DNA from: Asticcacaulis excentricus
Lineage (GTDB): Bacteria > Pseudomonadota > Alphaproteobacteria > Caulobacterales > Caulobacteraceae
NCBI RefSeq assembly: GCF_003966695.1
Contig: NZ_AP018827.1
Coordinates: 1,716,501 to 1,780,500 of the forward strand
Length of the DNA: 64,000 bases
Direction of reading: 5' to 3'
The position numbers and the translations under genes were made by a program. The notes under the pieces are model-generated. The model saw nothing but the letters and a program-made list of their open reading frames with translations. It did no database searches and was not told the DNA's origin. Shown here piece after piece: positions 18,583 to 27,757 of the stretch (position 1 is its first letter; each line of letters begins with the position of its first letter).

Positions 18583-19008
18583 TTAACTCGCCGGTGACGG
18601 TGGCGCAGCCGGTGTGGAAGAAGACGACTGCATCCCGTCGGTCTGCTCAATACAGGTGCGGCTACAGATCATCGTGCTGGGTTTCAGTCCCTTATAGACG
18701 GTAACGCCCCCCTCTACCGGGGTGCCGACCATTACATCGGCATCAAAAATATTGCGCCCGGCGCTATCGGTGACCGACACCGAGGACCGCCCAAATCCCC
18801 GCCCTATAATATATATAGTGCGAGAATCGACGACGGTCACATCGGCCACCTCGGGATTGCCGACGATCACCGACCCGGCAGAGGCGGGCAAAACCACCCG
18901 CGTACTGTGGTTTTTTTCGACCACGATCTTGCTGGCGGCCTCGGCGGCACCGGCCGACAAAAGAGCCGTCAGCGCCAGACATCCGGCCATTATCATCTGC
19001 TTCGTCAT
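18583..19008 (-). CDS. Secretin-N-like pilus assembly protein (CpaC N-terminal type)
   Basis: 141 aa with a signal peptide. The mature part (VVLPASAGSVIVGNPEVADVTVVDS, in pieces) resembles the N-terminal domain that precedes secretins such as CpaC, including the SVSVTDSAG strand, but no secretin domain follows. Start at 19008 chosen because GGAG lies six bases before it. A C-terminal pair of cysteines (CSRTC) is followed by a Ser/Pro-rich tail. It may interact with the CpaC ring. Divergent from pilA. Confidence 0.75.
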   Translation of the reverse strand: MTKQMIMAGCLALTALLSAGAAEAASKIVVEKNHSTRVVLPASAGSVIVGNPEVADVTVVDSRTIYIIGRGFGRSSVSVTDSAGRNIFDADVMVGTPVEGGVTVYKGLKPSTMICSRTCIEQTDGMQSSSSTPAAPPSPAS

Positions 19009-19384
19009 CTTTATCTCCGTCTGCAAGGAAACCGGACCCGTTGTGCCCCCGGCGCAACCCCAGCCTGCCTTACGAATATGAGCTTCAGGTTAGGAACACA
19101 GGTAAACAAGATATGTTTAAAAATGCTGAACGCAATATTAATGGAAAAAATTATGGCGATTATTCAATATTCAATATCGTATACAAGAATTAACCTTAAC
19201 GAAAATTTACAGTAAATCATTATTAACTATAGAAAAATTTCAAAAACTTTCCAACATTTACTTCATATTAATTACGGTCGCATATTCTGCATTCGTGTTC
19301 GGGAGCAAGTGAGACAAACAACTCACCACCCCGGTCCGAAGTTAAACCTCACTTGCTTAGCATAATACTCAAATGGAGACTCTC
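19009..19384. other. AT-rich regulatory region upstream of pilA
   Basis: About 375 bases, clearly richer in A+T than the surroundings, with no gene. It contains two CtrA-like sites (listed separately), and must hold the pilA promoter and the minus-strand promoter of the pilus genes at 17.4-19.0 kb. Confidence 0.6.
19196..19227 (+). promoter_or_regulatory. Two candidate CtrA sites upstream of pilA
   Basis: The consensus is TTAA-N7-TTAAC. Site A at 19196-19210 reads TTAA-N7-TTAC; site B at 19212-19227 reads GTAA-N7-TTAAC. Each has one mismatch. They lie about 160-190 bases before the pilin ATG. In Caulobacter crescentus pilA is activated by CtrA, which makes the sites plausible. Confidence 0.5.
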
Positions 19385-19567
19385 ATGACCAACCTCATCA
19401 AGACCTTTGCCAAAGACGAATCGGGCGCCACGGCCATCGAATACGGCCTGATCGCCGCCCTGATCGCCGTCGCTCTCGTGACCATCATGACCACTCTGGG
19501 CGACAAGCTGGAAGGCGCATTCAACAACATCGGCTCGCAACTGGACAAGGCTCCGGCCGCTTCTTAA
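19385..19567 (+). CDS. pilA: Flp/Fap type IVb major pilin
   Basis: 60-aa prepilin. Leader MTNLIKTFAKDESG is cleaved after G14, followed by ATAIEYGLIAALIAVALV, the Flp motif with Glu at +5 and Tyr at +6. Start chosen at 19385 because GGAG precedes it at the right distance. Polymerises into the polar Flp pilus after processing by CpaA. A terminator hairpin separates it from the next pilin, so it can be made in excess of downstream genes. Confidence 0.93.
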   Translation: MTNLIKTFAKDESGATAIEYGLIAALIAVALVTIMTTLGDKLEGAFNNIGSQLDKAPAAS

Positions 19568-19589
19568 GCTCAAAGTTACGATGTGAACG

Positions 19590-19624
19590 TGGCCGCAGAT
19601 ACGAAGTACCTGCGGCCATTTTTT
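19590..19624 (+). terminator. Terminator or attenuator between the two pilin genes
   Basis: TGGCCGCAG-N11-CTGCGGCCA, a perfect 9-bp stem followed by T6. It would give high pilA expression with limited read-through into cpaA onward. Confidence 0.88.
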
Positions 19625-19640
19625 ATTACAGGGTCCCCTC

Positions 19641-19817
19641 ATGCTGAAATTGACCTTGCTTTTCGCGCGTGACGAACGCGGCGCAACCAGCATCGAATAC
19701 GGTTTGATAGCCGGGGCTATCGCCATTGTGCTGGCGACCGTTATGACGACGCTAGGCAATGATCTGACAGCAGCGTTTCAACGCATTATGGCTCTTTTCC
19801 CTGAGACGCAAACTTAG
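19641..19817 (+). CDS. Second Flp-type pilin (58 aa)
   Basis: A short gene directly after the pilA terminator. The 58-aa product has leader MLKLTLLFARDERG, cleavage after G14 and ATSIEYGLIAGAIAIVLA with Glu and Tyr at +5 and +6, aligning position by position with PilA. The C-terminal tail differs (QRIMALFPETQT). It could be a minor pilin or an alternative major subunit. The ribosome-binding site is weak (AGGG at about -10). Confidence 0.85.
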   Translation: MLKLTLLFARDERGATSIEYGLIAGAIAIVLATVMTTLGNDLTAAFQRIMALFPETQT

Positions 19818-19898
19818 CGCCATACGCGCCAGTTTCACGCTTTATTCAGTATATAAGGCTACCGCTGAGAGACACATCTCTCGAAGCCTTGCGGTCCC

Positions 19899-20420
19899 AT
19901 GCCTCTCCTGATCCCCGCCCTCTTCTGCCTTGTCTATCCAGCCTGCCTCGTTTGGGCGGCCATTAGCGACCTGCGTTCGATGACCATACCGAACCGGTTG
20001 AGCCTGATCCTGGCCGGTGTTTTCTTTCCCGCAGCCCTGCTGTTGGGCCTCCCCCCTCTCAGCATCGCCATCCATACCGGGCTGGGGTTCGGCATACTGG
20101 TCGTGGGCTTTGCCGCTTTCGCCTTCAAGGTGCTGGGCGGCGGCGATGCCAAGCTTCTGGCCGCGACGGCCCTGTGGTTTCATCCCGAGGGGGTGCTGGC
20201 CTTTCTGACATATACCGCCCTGGTCGGCGGGGCCTTCACCCTGCTGCTGCTGATGGCGCGGCAATTCCTGCAAATCTATACCCCCACCCTGCCTCAGTGG
20301 CTGCAAACCCTGCTCAAGCCCAAAGGCGACATCCCCTATGGCGTGGCCATCTGTGCGGGTGGCCTGCTGGCCATACCCTACAGCGATCTGTGGCCGTTAC
20401 TGAACAGGCTGGCCGGATAG
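19899..20420 (+). CDS. cpaA: Prepilin peptidase CpaA
   Basis: Inner-membrane aspartic peptidase (A24 family) that cleaves Flp prepilins and TadE-like pseudopilins. The 173-aa product has several membrane segments and both catalytic aspartates: D24 (ISDLRSMTIPN) and D83 (GGGDAKL). It lacks the N-methylase domain of PilD, as expected for the short CpaA/TadV type. Confidence 0.93.
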   Translation: MPLLIPALFCLVYPACLVWAAISDLRSMTIPNRLSLILAGVFFPAALLLGLPPLSIAIHTGLGFGILVVGFAAFAFKVLGGGDAKLLAATALWFHPEGVLAFLTYTALVGGAFTLLLLMARQFLQIYTPTLPQWLQTLLKPKGDIPYGVAICAGGLLAIPYSDLWPLLNRLAG

Positions 20421-20581
20421 GTAAAAAGGGGATTTCGGGTGTCATTTTCACAAATTCGTCCGCCCGTTAGCTTTCTTTAGGCTCCCGTTAACCACCGTTA
20501 AGCCAAGATTCGTCGCAACTGCCAATTGACTGGCTATCCGCGCGCGCCAGAACGCCGCCGGGGCTTTGAAGGGGAACCTCC

Positions 20582-21496
20582 ATGAAGGCGTCACGTTTTG
20601 TCGTAATCGGCATCGCCGCGGTCGCAGCGCTTTTGCTGGCGCTGGTCGTGCGCGGCATGATCGGCGGCAATGGCGCATCCAACGCCAATGCGTCGCAAAA
20701 GGTCGCGGTCGAAGCACCGACAGTCAAGGTGCTGGTTGCAGCGCGTCACCTGAAGGTCGGCGAGCGCATCGCCGAGGCGGACCTGGCGTGGAAGGCCTGG
20801 CCCGAAGACGGCATTACCGAATCCTATTTTACCGACAAGCCGGTGACCCCTGTGGCCCCGGCCGAGGCCAAGTCCGCCGAAGACAAGGCTCTGGAAAAAA
20901 ACGTCAAGAATGGTGCGGCTCAGGTCGCCGAGGTGGCTGACAAGGCCATGAACCCGACACGCGGCATGGACGCCGTGCTGGGCGGCGTGGTGCGCGAGGA
21001 AATACTGGCCAATGAGCCGATCGTGGCGCGCAAGGTCGTGCGCGCCGATGCTGGCGGCTTCATGGCCGTCATGCTGGCCCCCGGTATGCGCGCCATGGCC
21101 GTGCCGGTGACCGTCGAAAGCACGGCGGGTGGCTTTATCCTGCCCGGCGACCGCGTCGATATCGTGGTTTCGACAGAACTTCAGTCCAACGGTCAGTCCA
21201 CCCACGTGGCCAAGCCGGTCCTGCGTAACGTCAAGGTTCTGGCCGTCGATCAGACGGTGGAGGCCAAATCCGATCAGCCCTCGGTCATTGGAGCCACCGC
21301 CACGCTGGAGGTTCGCCCCGAAGAGGGTGAAGCTCTGGCGCAGGCCAAGGCTCAGGGGCCTTTGTCGCTGATGCTGCGTTCCTATGCCGATGTCGGCGGC
21401 CCCTCAGGCCGCGTCGGTCCTTCCACCACCGGCGCCGGCAACAAGGTGGTCGTCTATCGCAACGGTCAGGGCACGGACGTGCCGGTATCCCGATGA
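20582..21496 (+). CDS. cpaB: Flp pilus assembly protein CpaB (RcpC)
   Basis: Periplasmic, membrane-anchored component with an N-terminal helix (residues 6-26) and an SAF domain beginning near VLVAARHLKVGERI. It is thought to gate or stabilise the secretin. An unusual Ala/Lys-rich insertion (about residues 95-122) precedes the RcpC domain with VTVESTAGGFILPGDRVDI. Stop and cpaC start overlap by four bases (ATGA). Confidence 0.92.
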   Translation: MKASRFVVIGIAAVAALLLALVVRGMIGGNGASNANASQKVAVEAPTVKVLVAARHLKVGERIAEADLAWKAWPEDGITESYFTDKPVTPVAPAEAKSAEDKALEKNVKNGAAQVAEVADKAMNPTRGMDAVLGGVVREEILANEPIVARKVVRADAGGFMAVMLAPGMRAMAVPVTVESTAGGFILPGDRVDIVVSTELQSNGQSTHVAKPVLRNVKVLAVDQTVEAKSDQPSVIGATATLEVRPEEGEALAQAKAQGPLSLMLRSYADVGGPSGRVGPSTTGAGNKVVVYRNGQGTDVPVSR

Positions 21497-22953
21497 GAGT
21501 TTCGATGAAGAGACGTTTTGATATGGCACGGCCCTATCCCCTTCTTGCCGCTTTTGCCGCTGGCCTGCTGATGAGCAGTCTGGCGGTCAGCGGCGTTCAG
21601 GCGGCCCCCAAGCCCTACAGCGCACCGGTCAGCCCCATGACCGTGCAAACCCAGACCTCTGGCGCCCGCACGCAGGTGCTCAATCTGGCCAAGGGGCGCT
21701 CGGCCGTGGTGGACCTGCCGGTGGATGCCGCCGATGTCTTCGTTTCCAACCCGGCCGTGGCTGATGCCGTATTGCGCACGCCGCGCCGCATCTTCGTTCT
21801 GGGCGTCGCCGCCGGTCAGTCGGACGCCATATTCTTTGACGCAGCGGGACGTCAGATCCTGAACCTTCAGATCCGCGTGGGCGTCTCCACCGATCAGTTA
21901 TCGGACACGGTGCGCAAGCTCTATCCGCAATCGGATGTGCAGGTGCAGAGCGTCAATGGCTATGTCATCCTGTCAGGTGTGGTGGCGAACGCCAGCGAAT
22001 CCGAAGCGATCCAACGCCTGTCCGTCGCCTTCGCCGAAAAGCCGGAAAACATCATCAATATGCTGGCCATTGCCGGTAAGGATCAGGTCAGCCTGAAGGT
22101 TCGCATTGTCGAGGTTCAGAAATCCTCGATCAAGCAGATGGGTTTCAACTTCAGCGGCCTGTCCGGGCAGACCGGCGAAGTGCAGTACGCCCTTCAGAAT
22201 ACACCCACCTATGGCACCAATGGCAAGGCGCTGGGCGGCATGAAGATCGGCTATGGCGACAAGTTGCTCTCAGCCTCGCTTCAGGCCTTTGAGCGCGTCG
22301 GCCTGATACGCACCCTGGCTGAACCCAATCTGGCCGCCGTATCGGGTGAGTCGGCCAAGTTCCTCGCCGGCGGGGAATTTCCTGTGCCGGTGGCCAAGGA
22401 TACGCAGGGCCGTGTTACCGTCGAATTCAAGACCTATGGCGTGGGGCTGGGCTTTACGCCGGTCGTGCTGTCCAACGGCACCATCTCGCTAAAACTTTCG
22501 ACCGAAGTCTCGGAAATCGTCAATACCGGTGCCTTCTCGCTCGACGACACCTTCACCATCCCCGGCCTGTCGGTGCGTCGCGCCGAAACCACGGTCGAGC
22601 TGCCGTCGGGCGGTTCGCTGATGATCGCCGGCCTGCTGCAATCGAAGTACAAGCAGAGCATCGACGCCCTGCCCGGCATGACCACCATTCCGGTGCTGGG
22701 GGCCCTGTTCCGCTCTCGCGACTTCCTTGATGAGCAGACGGAAATGGTGGTCATTGTCACCCCCTATATCGTTTCGGCCAAGTCGCCGGACGCCTTCCAG
22801 ACGCCCGCCGACAACTTCCAAGTCGCCTCCGACCTCGAATCCGTCTTCCTCGGACGCCTGAACAAATCCGTGCGTGCCAAGCGCGGTGAAGTCGCCGAAG
22901 CGCCGCCTCCGGCTGGCAGCTATCAGGCCCCCATCGGCTATGTGATCGAATAG
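21493..22953 (+). CDS. cpaC: Flp pilus outer-membrane secretin CpaC
   Basis: Forms the outer-membrane channel of the Flp pilus. The 486-aa product has a signal peptide, an N-terminal pilus domain (SAVVDLPVDAADVFVSNPAVAD), a BON-like domain (VNGYVILSGVV) and a C-terminal secretin domain ending in the family pattern TEMVVIVTPYIV. The start may be 21493 or the ATG at 21505 (MKRRFDM), which gives a shorter n-region; the signal peptide is intact either way. Confidence 0.94.
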   Translation: MRVSMKRRFDMARPYPLLAAFAAGLLMSSLAVSGVQAAPKPYSAPVSPMTVQTQTSGARTQVLNLAKGRSAVVDLPVDAADVFVSNPAVADAVLRTPRRIFVLGVAAGQSDAIFFDAAGRQILNLQIRVGVSTDQLSDTVRKLYPQSDVQVQSVNGYVILSGVVANASESEAIQRLSVAFAEKPENIINMLAIAGKDQVSLKVRIVEVQKSSIKQMGFNFSGLSGQTGEVQYALQNTPTYGTNGKALGGMKIGYGDKLLSASLQAFERVGLIRTLAEPNLAAVSGESAKFLAGGEFPVPVAKDTQGRVTVEFKTYGVGLGFTPVVLSNGTISLKLSTEVSEIVNTGAFSLDDTFTIPGLSVRRAETTVELPSGGSLMIAGLLQSKYKQSIDALPGMTTIPVLGALFRSRDFLDEQTEMVVIVTPYIVSAKSPDAFQTPADNFQVASDLESVFLGRLNKSVRAKRGEVAEAPPPAGSYQAPIGYVIE

Positions 22954-22964
22954 GAACCTGCGAC

Positions 22965-23651
22965 ATGACCATGAACCGCCCGGCCCCCTTCCGATTCACC
23001 GCGCTGCTTCTCGGCGCATCCCTGTTGTCGGCCTGCGCCACTGACGCACCACCCGCGCTTCAGGCCCACGCGCCGACGCCGCTTGACCACTATCCGCTCC
23101 AGGCCCAGTCGCGCACCGATGCCCTGCATTTCAAAATCCACCCCAAGAGCGGCCTGTCCGACAATCAGCGCCGCGCCCTCGACCAGGTGGCCCGCAAGGC
23201 GAGTTGGAACGGGGGGCAGGCCGTGGACATCACCATCCTGACCGCCAATACGCCCGATGCCCTGCGCGCCGGGGCCGCCATTCGCGCCTATCTCAATGAC
23301 CATCAGATCAGTCTTCACGCCGTCTCGCAAACGACCGCCGAAGGCCAGCCCGCCGACGTAGTGAGCCTGATCACGCGCGAATACCGCGCAGTGGTCAACG
23401 ACTGTAATCAGGCATGGGAAAATCTGGCGGCCTCTCGTCACAATGCCGCACCGCAGAATATGGGCTGCGCCATCAATGCCAATCTGGCGGCACAGATTGA
23501 CGATCCGCGCGATATCGCCGCGCCGCAGCCTGCGACACCCGGCGATGCCGGCCGTCGTACCGTTATCATCGACAAATATCGCAAGGGCGAGGTTACCTCG
23601 GCAGCCAAAGATGATGCTGCCAAGGCGAATGTCTCCCAGGTCATCAAGTGA
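22965..23651 (+). CDS. cpaD: Pilus assembly lipoprotein CpaD
   Basis: 228-aa lipoprotein with lipobox LLSACA (acylated cysteine near residue 23). The body matches CpaD-type proteins, with RDYRAVVNDC-like text (EYRAVVNDCNQAWENLA) and the conserved NMGCAINANLAAQIDDPRD segment. It is required for secretin and pilus assembly in Caulobacter-type systems. Eleven bases follow the cpaC stop. Confidence 0.92.
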   Translation: MTMNRPAPFRFTALLLGASLLSACATDAPPALQAHAPTPLDHYPLQAQSRTDALHFKIHPKSGLSDNQRRALDQVARKASWNGGQAVDITILTANTPDALRAGAAIRAYLNDHQISLHAVSQTTAEGQPADVVSLITREYRAVVNDCNQAWENLAASRHNAAPQNMGCAINANLAAQIDDPRDIAAPQPATPGDAGRRTVIIDKYRKGEVTSAAKDDAAKANVSQVIK

Positions 23652-23673
23652 GTCCGTTACAGTGAGCCCACCT

Positions 23674-25101
23674 ATGTCCTCCCCCGCCAGACATATCGAT
23701 CCGTTCGACAGCTTCGACGATGCTGACGACAGCTTCACGCAGAATTACGAAGCGGCAGACACCCTTGATCTGGGTGACCCTTTTGAGGACCTACCCGATG
23801 CGGACCTGCAACCGCTGACGCCTGAACCCGGCCTGCCGCGTCAGGCTCTGACAGCGGCCAGCTTTGCGGCCATCGAGCCCACGGACGATCTGGGCGCGGT
23901 GTCCATTCCGCGCATCGGTATCCACTTCTTCCCACAAAACGACGCCACGCTTCAGGCCTGCGACACGGCAGCTCTCGATCGCCGCATGGCGCGTGCCCAG
24001 TCGCTGGTTCGCCGCGGCGGCATAGAAGAAGCCATCGCGGCCTATCAGCACGAACCGACTCCGTCGCTGCTGATCGTCGAATCGAGCGAGGCCGCGCATG
24101 GCCTCTTGGAACAACTCGGTCGTCTGGCCGAGGTGTGTGACACGAACACCAAGGTGGTGGTCATCGGGGCGCACAACGACATTTCGCTATATCGTGAACT
24201 GATCCGTCAGGGCGTGTCGGAATACATGGTAGCACCGGTCAAGCCGCTGCAACTGATCAAGTCCATCGCCACCCTGTTCAACGATCCGGAAACACCGTTC
24301 GTCGGCCGCGCCATCGCCTTTATCGGCGCACGCGGCGGCGCAGGTTCGTCCGTACTGGCGCACAATTTCGCGCACAGCCTGTCAGAAGCCATGCAGGCCA
24401 ATACGGTCATTGCCGACTATGATCTGCCGTTCGGCACCGCCGGTCTCGACTTCAATCAGGACCCGCTGCAAGGCATGGCCGACGCCCTTAACGAACCGGA
24501 TCGCCTTGATCAGGTGCTGCTGGACCGCATGCTGACGCGCTGCACCGAACGTCTGTCGCTGTTCTCGGCTCCGGCCTCGCTCGATCAGGACTATCTGGCC
24601 GATGAGCACGCCTTTGAGGAAGTGACGCGCAAGGTGCGTTCGGTCGCACCGTTCATCGTCATGGATCTGCCGCACGTGTGGACGCCGTGGCTGAAAAAAT
24701 GCCTGATCGCCGCCGATGAGGTGGTGATCGTCGCCACCCCGGACCTCGCCAGCCTGCGCAATGCCAAAAACCTGATTGAGCTGCTGAAATCCTTCCGCCC
24801 GAACGACAATCCGCCGCGCATCGTCCTCAATCAGGTCGATATGCCGGGTCGTCCGGAAATCCCGGTCAAGGATTTCACGGCCGCCCTGGGGGTTGCCCCG
24901 GCCTGCACCATCAGTTTCGATGCCAAGACCTTTGGTCAGGCCGCCAATAACGGTCAGATGATCGCCGAATGCGCCCCGGCCTCCAAGGCACATGAAGCGC
25001 TTCTGGCGCTTACCGCCACGATTACGGGCCGGACGCCGGAAACGAAGAAGAAGGCGGCATCGACGTCTCTGATCGGGAAATTCTTCCCGAAGAAGAAGTG
25101 A
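23674..25101 (+). CDS. cpaE: Pilus assembly ATPase-like protein CpaE (TadZ)
   Basis: Places the pilus machine at the cell pole. The 475-aa product has an acidic N-terminal region, a receiver-like domain (about residues 90-200) and a MinD/ParA-like domain from about 210. The P-loop reads GARGGAGSS, lacking the usual lysine, as in other CpaE/TadZ proteins. The ATG at 23674 is my choice; an in-frame GTG at 23662 is the alternative. Sequence further upstream in this frame overlaps cpaD and is not protein-like. Confidence 0.92.
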   Translation: MSSPARHIDPFDSFDDADDSFTQNYEAADTLDLGDPFEDLPDADLQPLTPEPGLPRQALTAASFAAIEPTDDLGAVSIPRIGIHFFPQNDATLQACDTAALDRRMARAQSLVRRGGIEEAIAAYQHEPTPSLLIVESSEAAHGLLEQLGRLAEVCDTNTKVVVIGAHNDISLYRELIRQGVSEYMVAPVKPLQLIKSIATLFNDPETPFVGRAIAFIGARGGAGSSVLAHNFAHSLSEAMQANTVIADYDLPFGTAGLDFNQDPLQGMADALNEPDRLDQVLLDRMLTRCTERLSLFSAPASLDQDYLADEHAFEEVTRKVRSVAPFIVMDLPHVWTPWLKKCLIAADEVVIVATPDLASLRNAKNLIELLKSFRPNDNPPRIVLNQVDMPGRPEIPVKDFTAALGVAPACTISFDAKTFGQAANNGQMIAECAPASKAHEALLALTATITGRTPETKKKAASTSLIGKFFPKKK

Positions 25102-25110
25102 GGCCCATAG

Positions 25111-26727
25111 GTGTTCGGAAAGCGCCCCACGGATTCATCGGGTAAGCCCGCCGGCTTCGGCGCTGCGCGCGCGGCCGCCCCGTCACCTGGCGCTCAGGCC
25201 GCCGCGCAGATGCGCCCGCAGGCGCTGAGCGGAGGCAATACCTCTGCCGAAAAGCCCAAGGATATCAAGGGCGCACCGCCTCCGGCCAAGCCTGCCGGGG
25301 ATATCGCTACGCGTCCGCAAGGTGTCGCTGAGACCTCGCCTGCGGCCGAAGATCGCCGCAGTACGGACAAGCCAGCCCCCAAGGCCGGCAAGATGGCCGC
25401 CGGTCTCGACCAGATGCACAAGGCGCAGACGGTCACCGAGATCGTGCGCGAGCAGTCGGACTATTACCACGCGACCAAGACGGCGATCTTCAACGCGCTT
25501 CTGAACACCATCGACCTGTCGCAACTGGCGCAACTGGACCAGAAGGCCGCGTCGGAGGAAATTCGCGACATCGTCTCGGAACTGGTGACGATCAAGAACG
25601 TCTCCATGTCCATCGCCGAACAGGACGCGCTGGTTCAGGACATTATCAACGATGTTCTGGGCTATGGGCCGCTGGAACCGCTGCTGGCGCGCGACGACAT
25701 CGCCGACATCATGGTCAATGGCGCGGGCCGCGTCTTCATCGAAGTCTCGGGCAAGGTGCAACTGACCAATGTGCGCTTCCGCGACAATGCGCAACTGATG
25801 AATATTTGTCAGCGCATCGTGTCGCAGGTCGGGCGTCGCGTCGATGAAAGCTCACCCATCTGTGACGCCCGCCTGCCGGACGGTTCGCGCGTTAACGTGA
25901 TCGCGCCGCCTTTGGCGCTCGACGGCCCGACGCTCACCATCCGGAAGTTCAAAAAAGACAAGCTCACCATGCGCAATCTGGTGGAGTTCGGCTCCATCAG
26001 TCCGGAAGGGGCGCGCGTGCTGGGGGTCATCGGGGCGTCGCGCTGTAACGTGCTGATCTCCGGCGGTACGGGTTCGGGCAAGACGACGCTGCTCAACACC
26101 ATGACGGCCTTTATCGACCCGACCGAGCGCGTCATCACCTGCGAAGACGCCGCCGAACTGCAACTCCAGCAGCCGCACGTCGTGCGTCTGGAAACCCGTC
26201 CGCCCAACCTCGAAGGCCAGGGCGCGATCACCATGCGTGATCTGGTCAAGAACTGTCTGCGGATGCGCCCCGAACGCATCATCGTCGGCGAAGTCCGCGG
26301 CCCGGAGGCCTTCGACCTCCTGCAGGCCATGAACACCGGCCACGACGGCTCTATGGGCACGCTGCACGCCAACTCCCCACGCGAAGCCATTTCGCGTCTG
26401 GAATCCATGATCACCATGGGCGGCTATGGCCTGCCTTCGCGCACCATTCGTGAAATGATCGTCGGCTCGGTAGATATCATCGTTCAGGCCGCCCGCCTGC
26501 GCGACGGCTCACGCCGCATCACCCACATCACCGAAGTTCTCGGCCTTGAAGGCGACGTCATCATCACGCAGGACCTGTTCCTGTACGAAATCGAAGGTGA
26601 AAACAAGGAAGGCAAGATTATCGGTCGCCACCGTTCGACCGGGATCGGTCGTCCGCGCTTCTGGGACCGCGCGCGTTATTACGGACTGGAGCGCGAACTG
26701 GCGGAGGCGCTCGATGCAGCCGAATAA
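25111..26727 (+). CDS. cpaF: Pilus assembly/secretion ATPase CpaF (TadA)
   Basis: Hexameric ATPase powering pilus extension and retraction. The 538-aa product has a low-complexity N-terminal part (residues 1-90), then the type II/IV secretion ATPase core with Walker A SGGTGSGKTT, Asp box residues near ITCEDAAELQL, and Walker B RPERIIVGEVRG. The start codon is GTG at 25111, nine bases after the cpaE stop. Confidence 0.95.
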   Translation: MFGKRPTDSSGKPAGFGAARAAAPSPGAQAAAQMRPQALSGGNTSAEKPKDIKGAPPPAKPAGDIATRPQGVAETSPAAEDRRSTDKPAPKAGKMAAGLDQMHKAQTVTEIVREQSDYYHATKTAIFNALLNTIDLSQLAQLDQKAASEEIRDIVSELVTIKNVSMSIAEQDALVQDIINDVLGYGPLEPLLARDDIADIMVNGAGRVFIEVSGKVQLTNVRFRDNAQLMNICQRIVSQVGRRVDESSPICDARLPDGSRVNVIAPPLALDGPTLTIRKFKKDKLTMRNLVEFGSISPEGARVLGVIGASRCNVLISGGTGSGKTTLLNTMTAFIDPTERVITCEDAAELQLQQPHVVRLETRPPNLEGQGAITMRDLVKNCLRMRPERIIVGEVRGPEAFDLLQAMNTGHDGSMGTLHANSPREAISRLESMITMGGYGLPSRTIREMIVGSVDIIVQAARLRDGSRRITHITEVLGLEGDVIITQDLFLYEIEGENKEGKIIGRHRSTGIGRPRFWDRARYYGLERELAEALDAAE

Positions 26728-26760
26728 AACGGTTCTTCCGGCCTGCGCGGGTGACCGGCC

Positions 26761-27741
26761 ATGATGATCTTCCTCATCGCCTTTCTGAGCTTCGTTATCC
26801 TCGCTTCGGTCGGTTTCGTCCTGACCGGCGGCGGGACCTCTGAGGTTGCGGCCAAACGCGCTCAGGCCATCGGGATGGGTGCCACCACGGCGGCCAAACG
26901 CAAAAGTCAGCGAACCGCCGCCAGCCGCACCCCTGAGGAACGCCGTAAGCAAATTTTGCTGCAACTCAAGGAATCCGAGCAGCGCGAACGCAAGGCGCGT
27001 CTGTCACTGACGGCGCGTTTGCAACACGCTGGCCTTACCCCCAATGTGAAGACCTTCTGGATATGGTCTGTGGCGCTGGGCATAGTCGCGGCGGTGATCG
27101 TTCTCATCCTCAGCCGCATCCCTCTGGCGGCGCTGGGTGCCGGTTTTGCCTTTGGCTACGGCGCGCCACGCTGGTGGCTGTCGTTTCTGGCTAATCGCCG
27201 CACGGCGAAATTCACCGCCAATTTCGCCGATGCGATCGACATTCTGGTGCGCGGCATCAAGTCGGGCCTGCCCGTACATGACGGCCTGAAGATCATCGCT
27301 AAGGAACTACCGGCGCCTCTGGGCCCGGAATTTCAACGCCTGAACGAAAACATCGCCATCGGCATGGGGCTGGACATGGCGCTCGAAAAAATGTGCGAGC
27401 GTATGCCGACTCCGGAACTGCGTTTCTTCACCATCGTCATTGCCATCCAGCAAAAGACGGGTGGTAACCTCGCCGAAGCGCTCGGCAACCTGTCGCACGT
27501 GCTGCGTTCACGGCGCATGATGCGCGAAAAGATCAAGGCCCTGTCGTCCGAAGCCATCGCCTCGGCCTGTATTATCGGCGTCCTGCCGCCGGGTGTGGGG
27601 ATGATCATCTATGTGACCAATCCCGGTTACATGGGCACGCTGGTCAGTGACCCGCGCGGCAATATTATGCTTCTGGGGGGCGCCATCTGGATGACCTTCG
27701 GCGTCCTGATGATGCGTAAAATGATCAACTTCAAATTCTAG
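26761..27741 (+). CDS. tadB: Flp pilus inner-membrane protein TadB (CpaG)
   Basis: Platform protein of the pilus motor. 326 aa with N-terminal helix, a cytoplasmic region, two helices near residue 105-140, the T2SSF domain (FADAIDILVRGIKSG, IAIQQKTGGNLAEAL) and two C-terminal helices. Followed after 16 bases by tadC, its expected partner. Confidence 0.94.
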   Translation: MMIFLIAFLSFVILASVGFVLTGGGTSEVAAKRAQAIGMGATTAAKRKSQRTAASRTPEERRKQILLQLKESEQRERKARLSLTARLQHAGLTPNVKTFWIWSVALGIVAAVIVLILSRIPLAALGAGFAFGYGAPRWWLSFLANRRTAKFTANFADAIDILVRGIKSGLPVHDGLKIIAKELPAPLGPEFQRLNENIAIGMGLDMALEKMCERMPTPELRFFTIVIAIQQKTGGNLAEALGNLSHVLRSRRMMREKIKALSSEAIASACIIGVLPPGVGMIIYVTNPGYMGTLVSDPRGNIMLLGGAIWMTFGVLMMRKMINFKF

Positions 27742-27757
27742 GGTAGGGCATTTTCAT

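Noticed and set aside
20488-20501. TTAA-N6-TTAA upstream of cpaB as a CtrA site
   Set aside because: The spacing is six rather than the required seven bases, so it does not fit the CtrA consensus.
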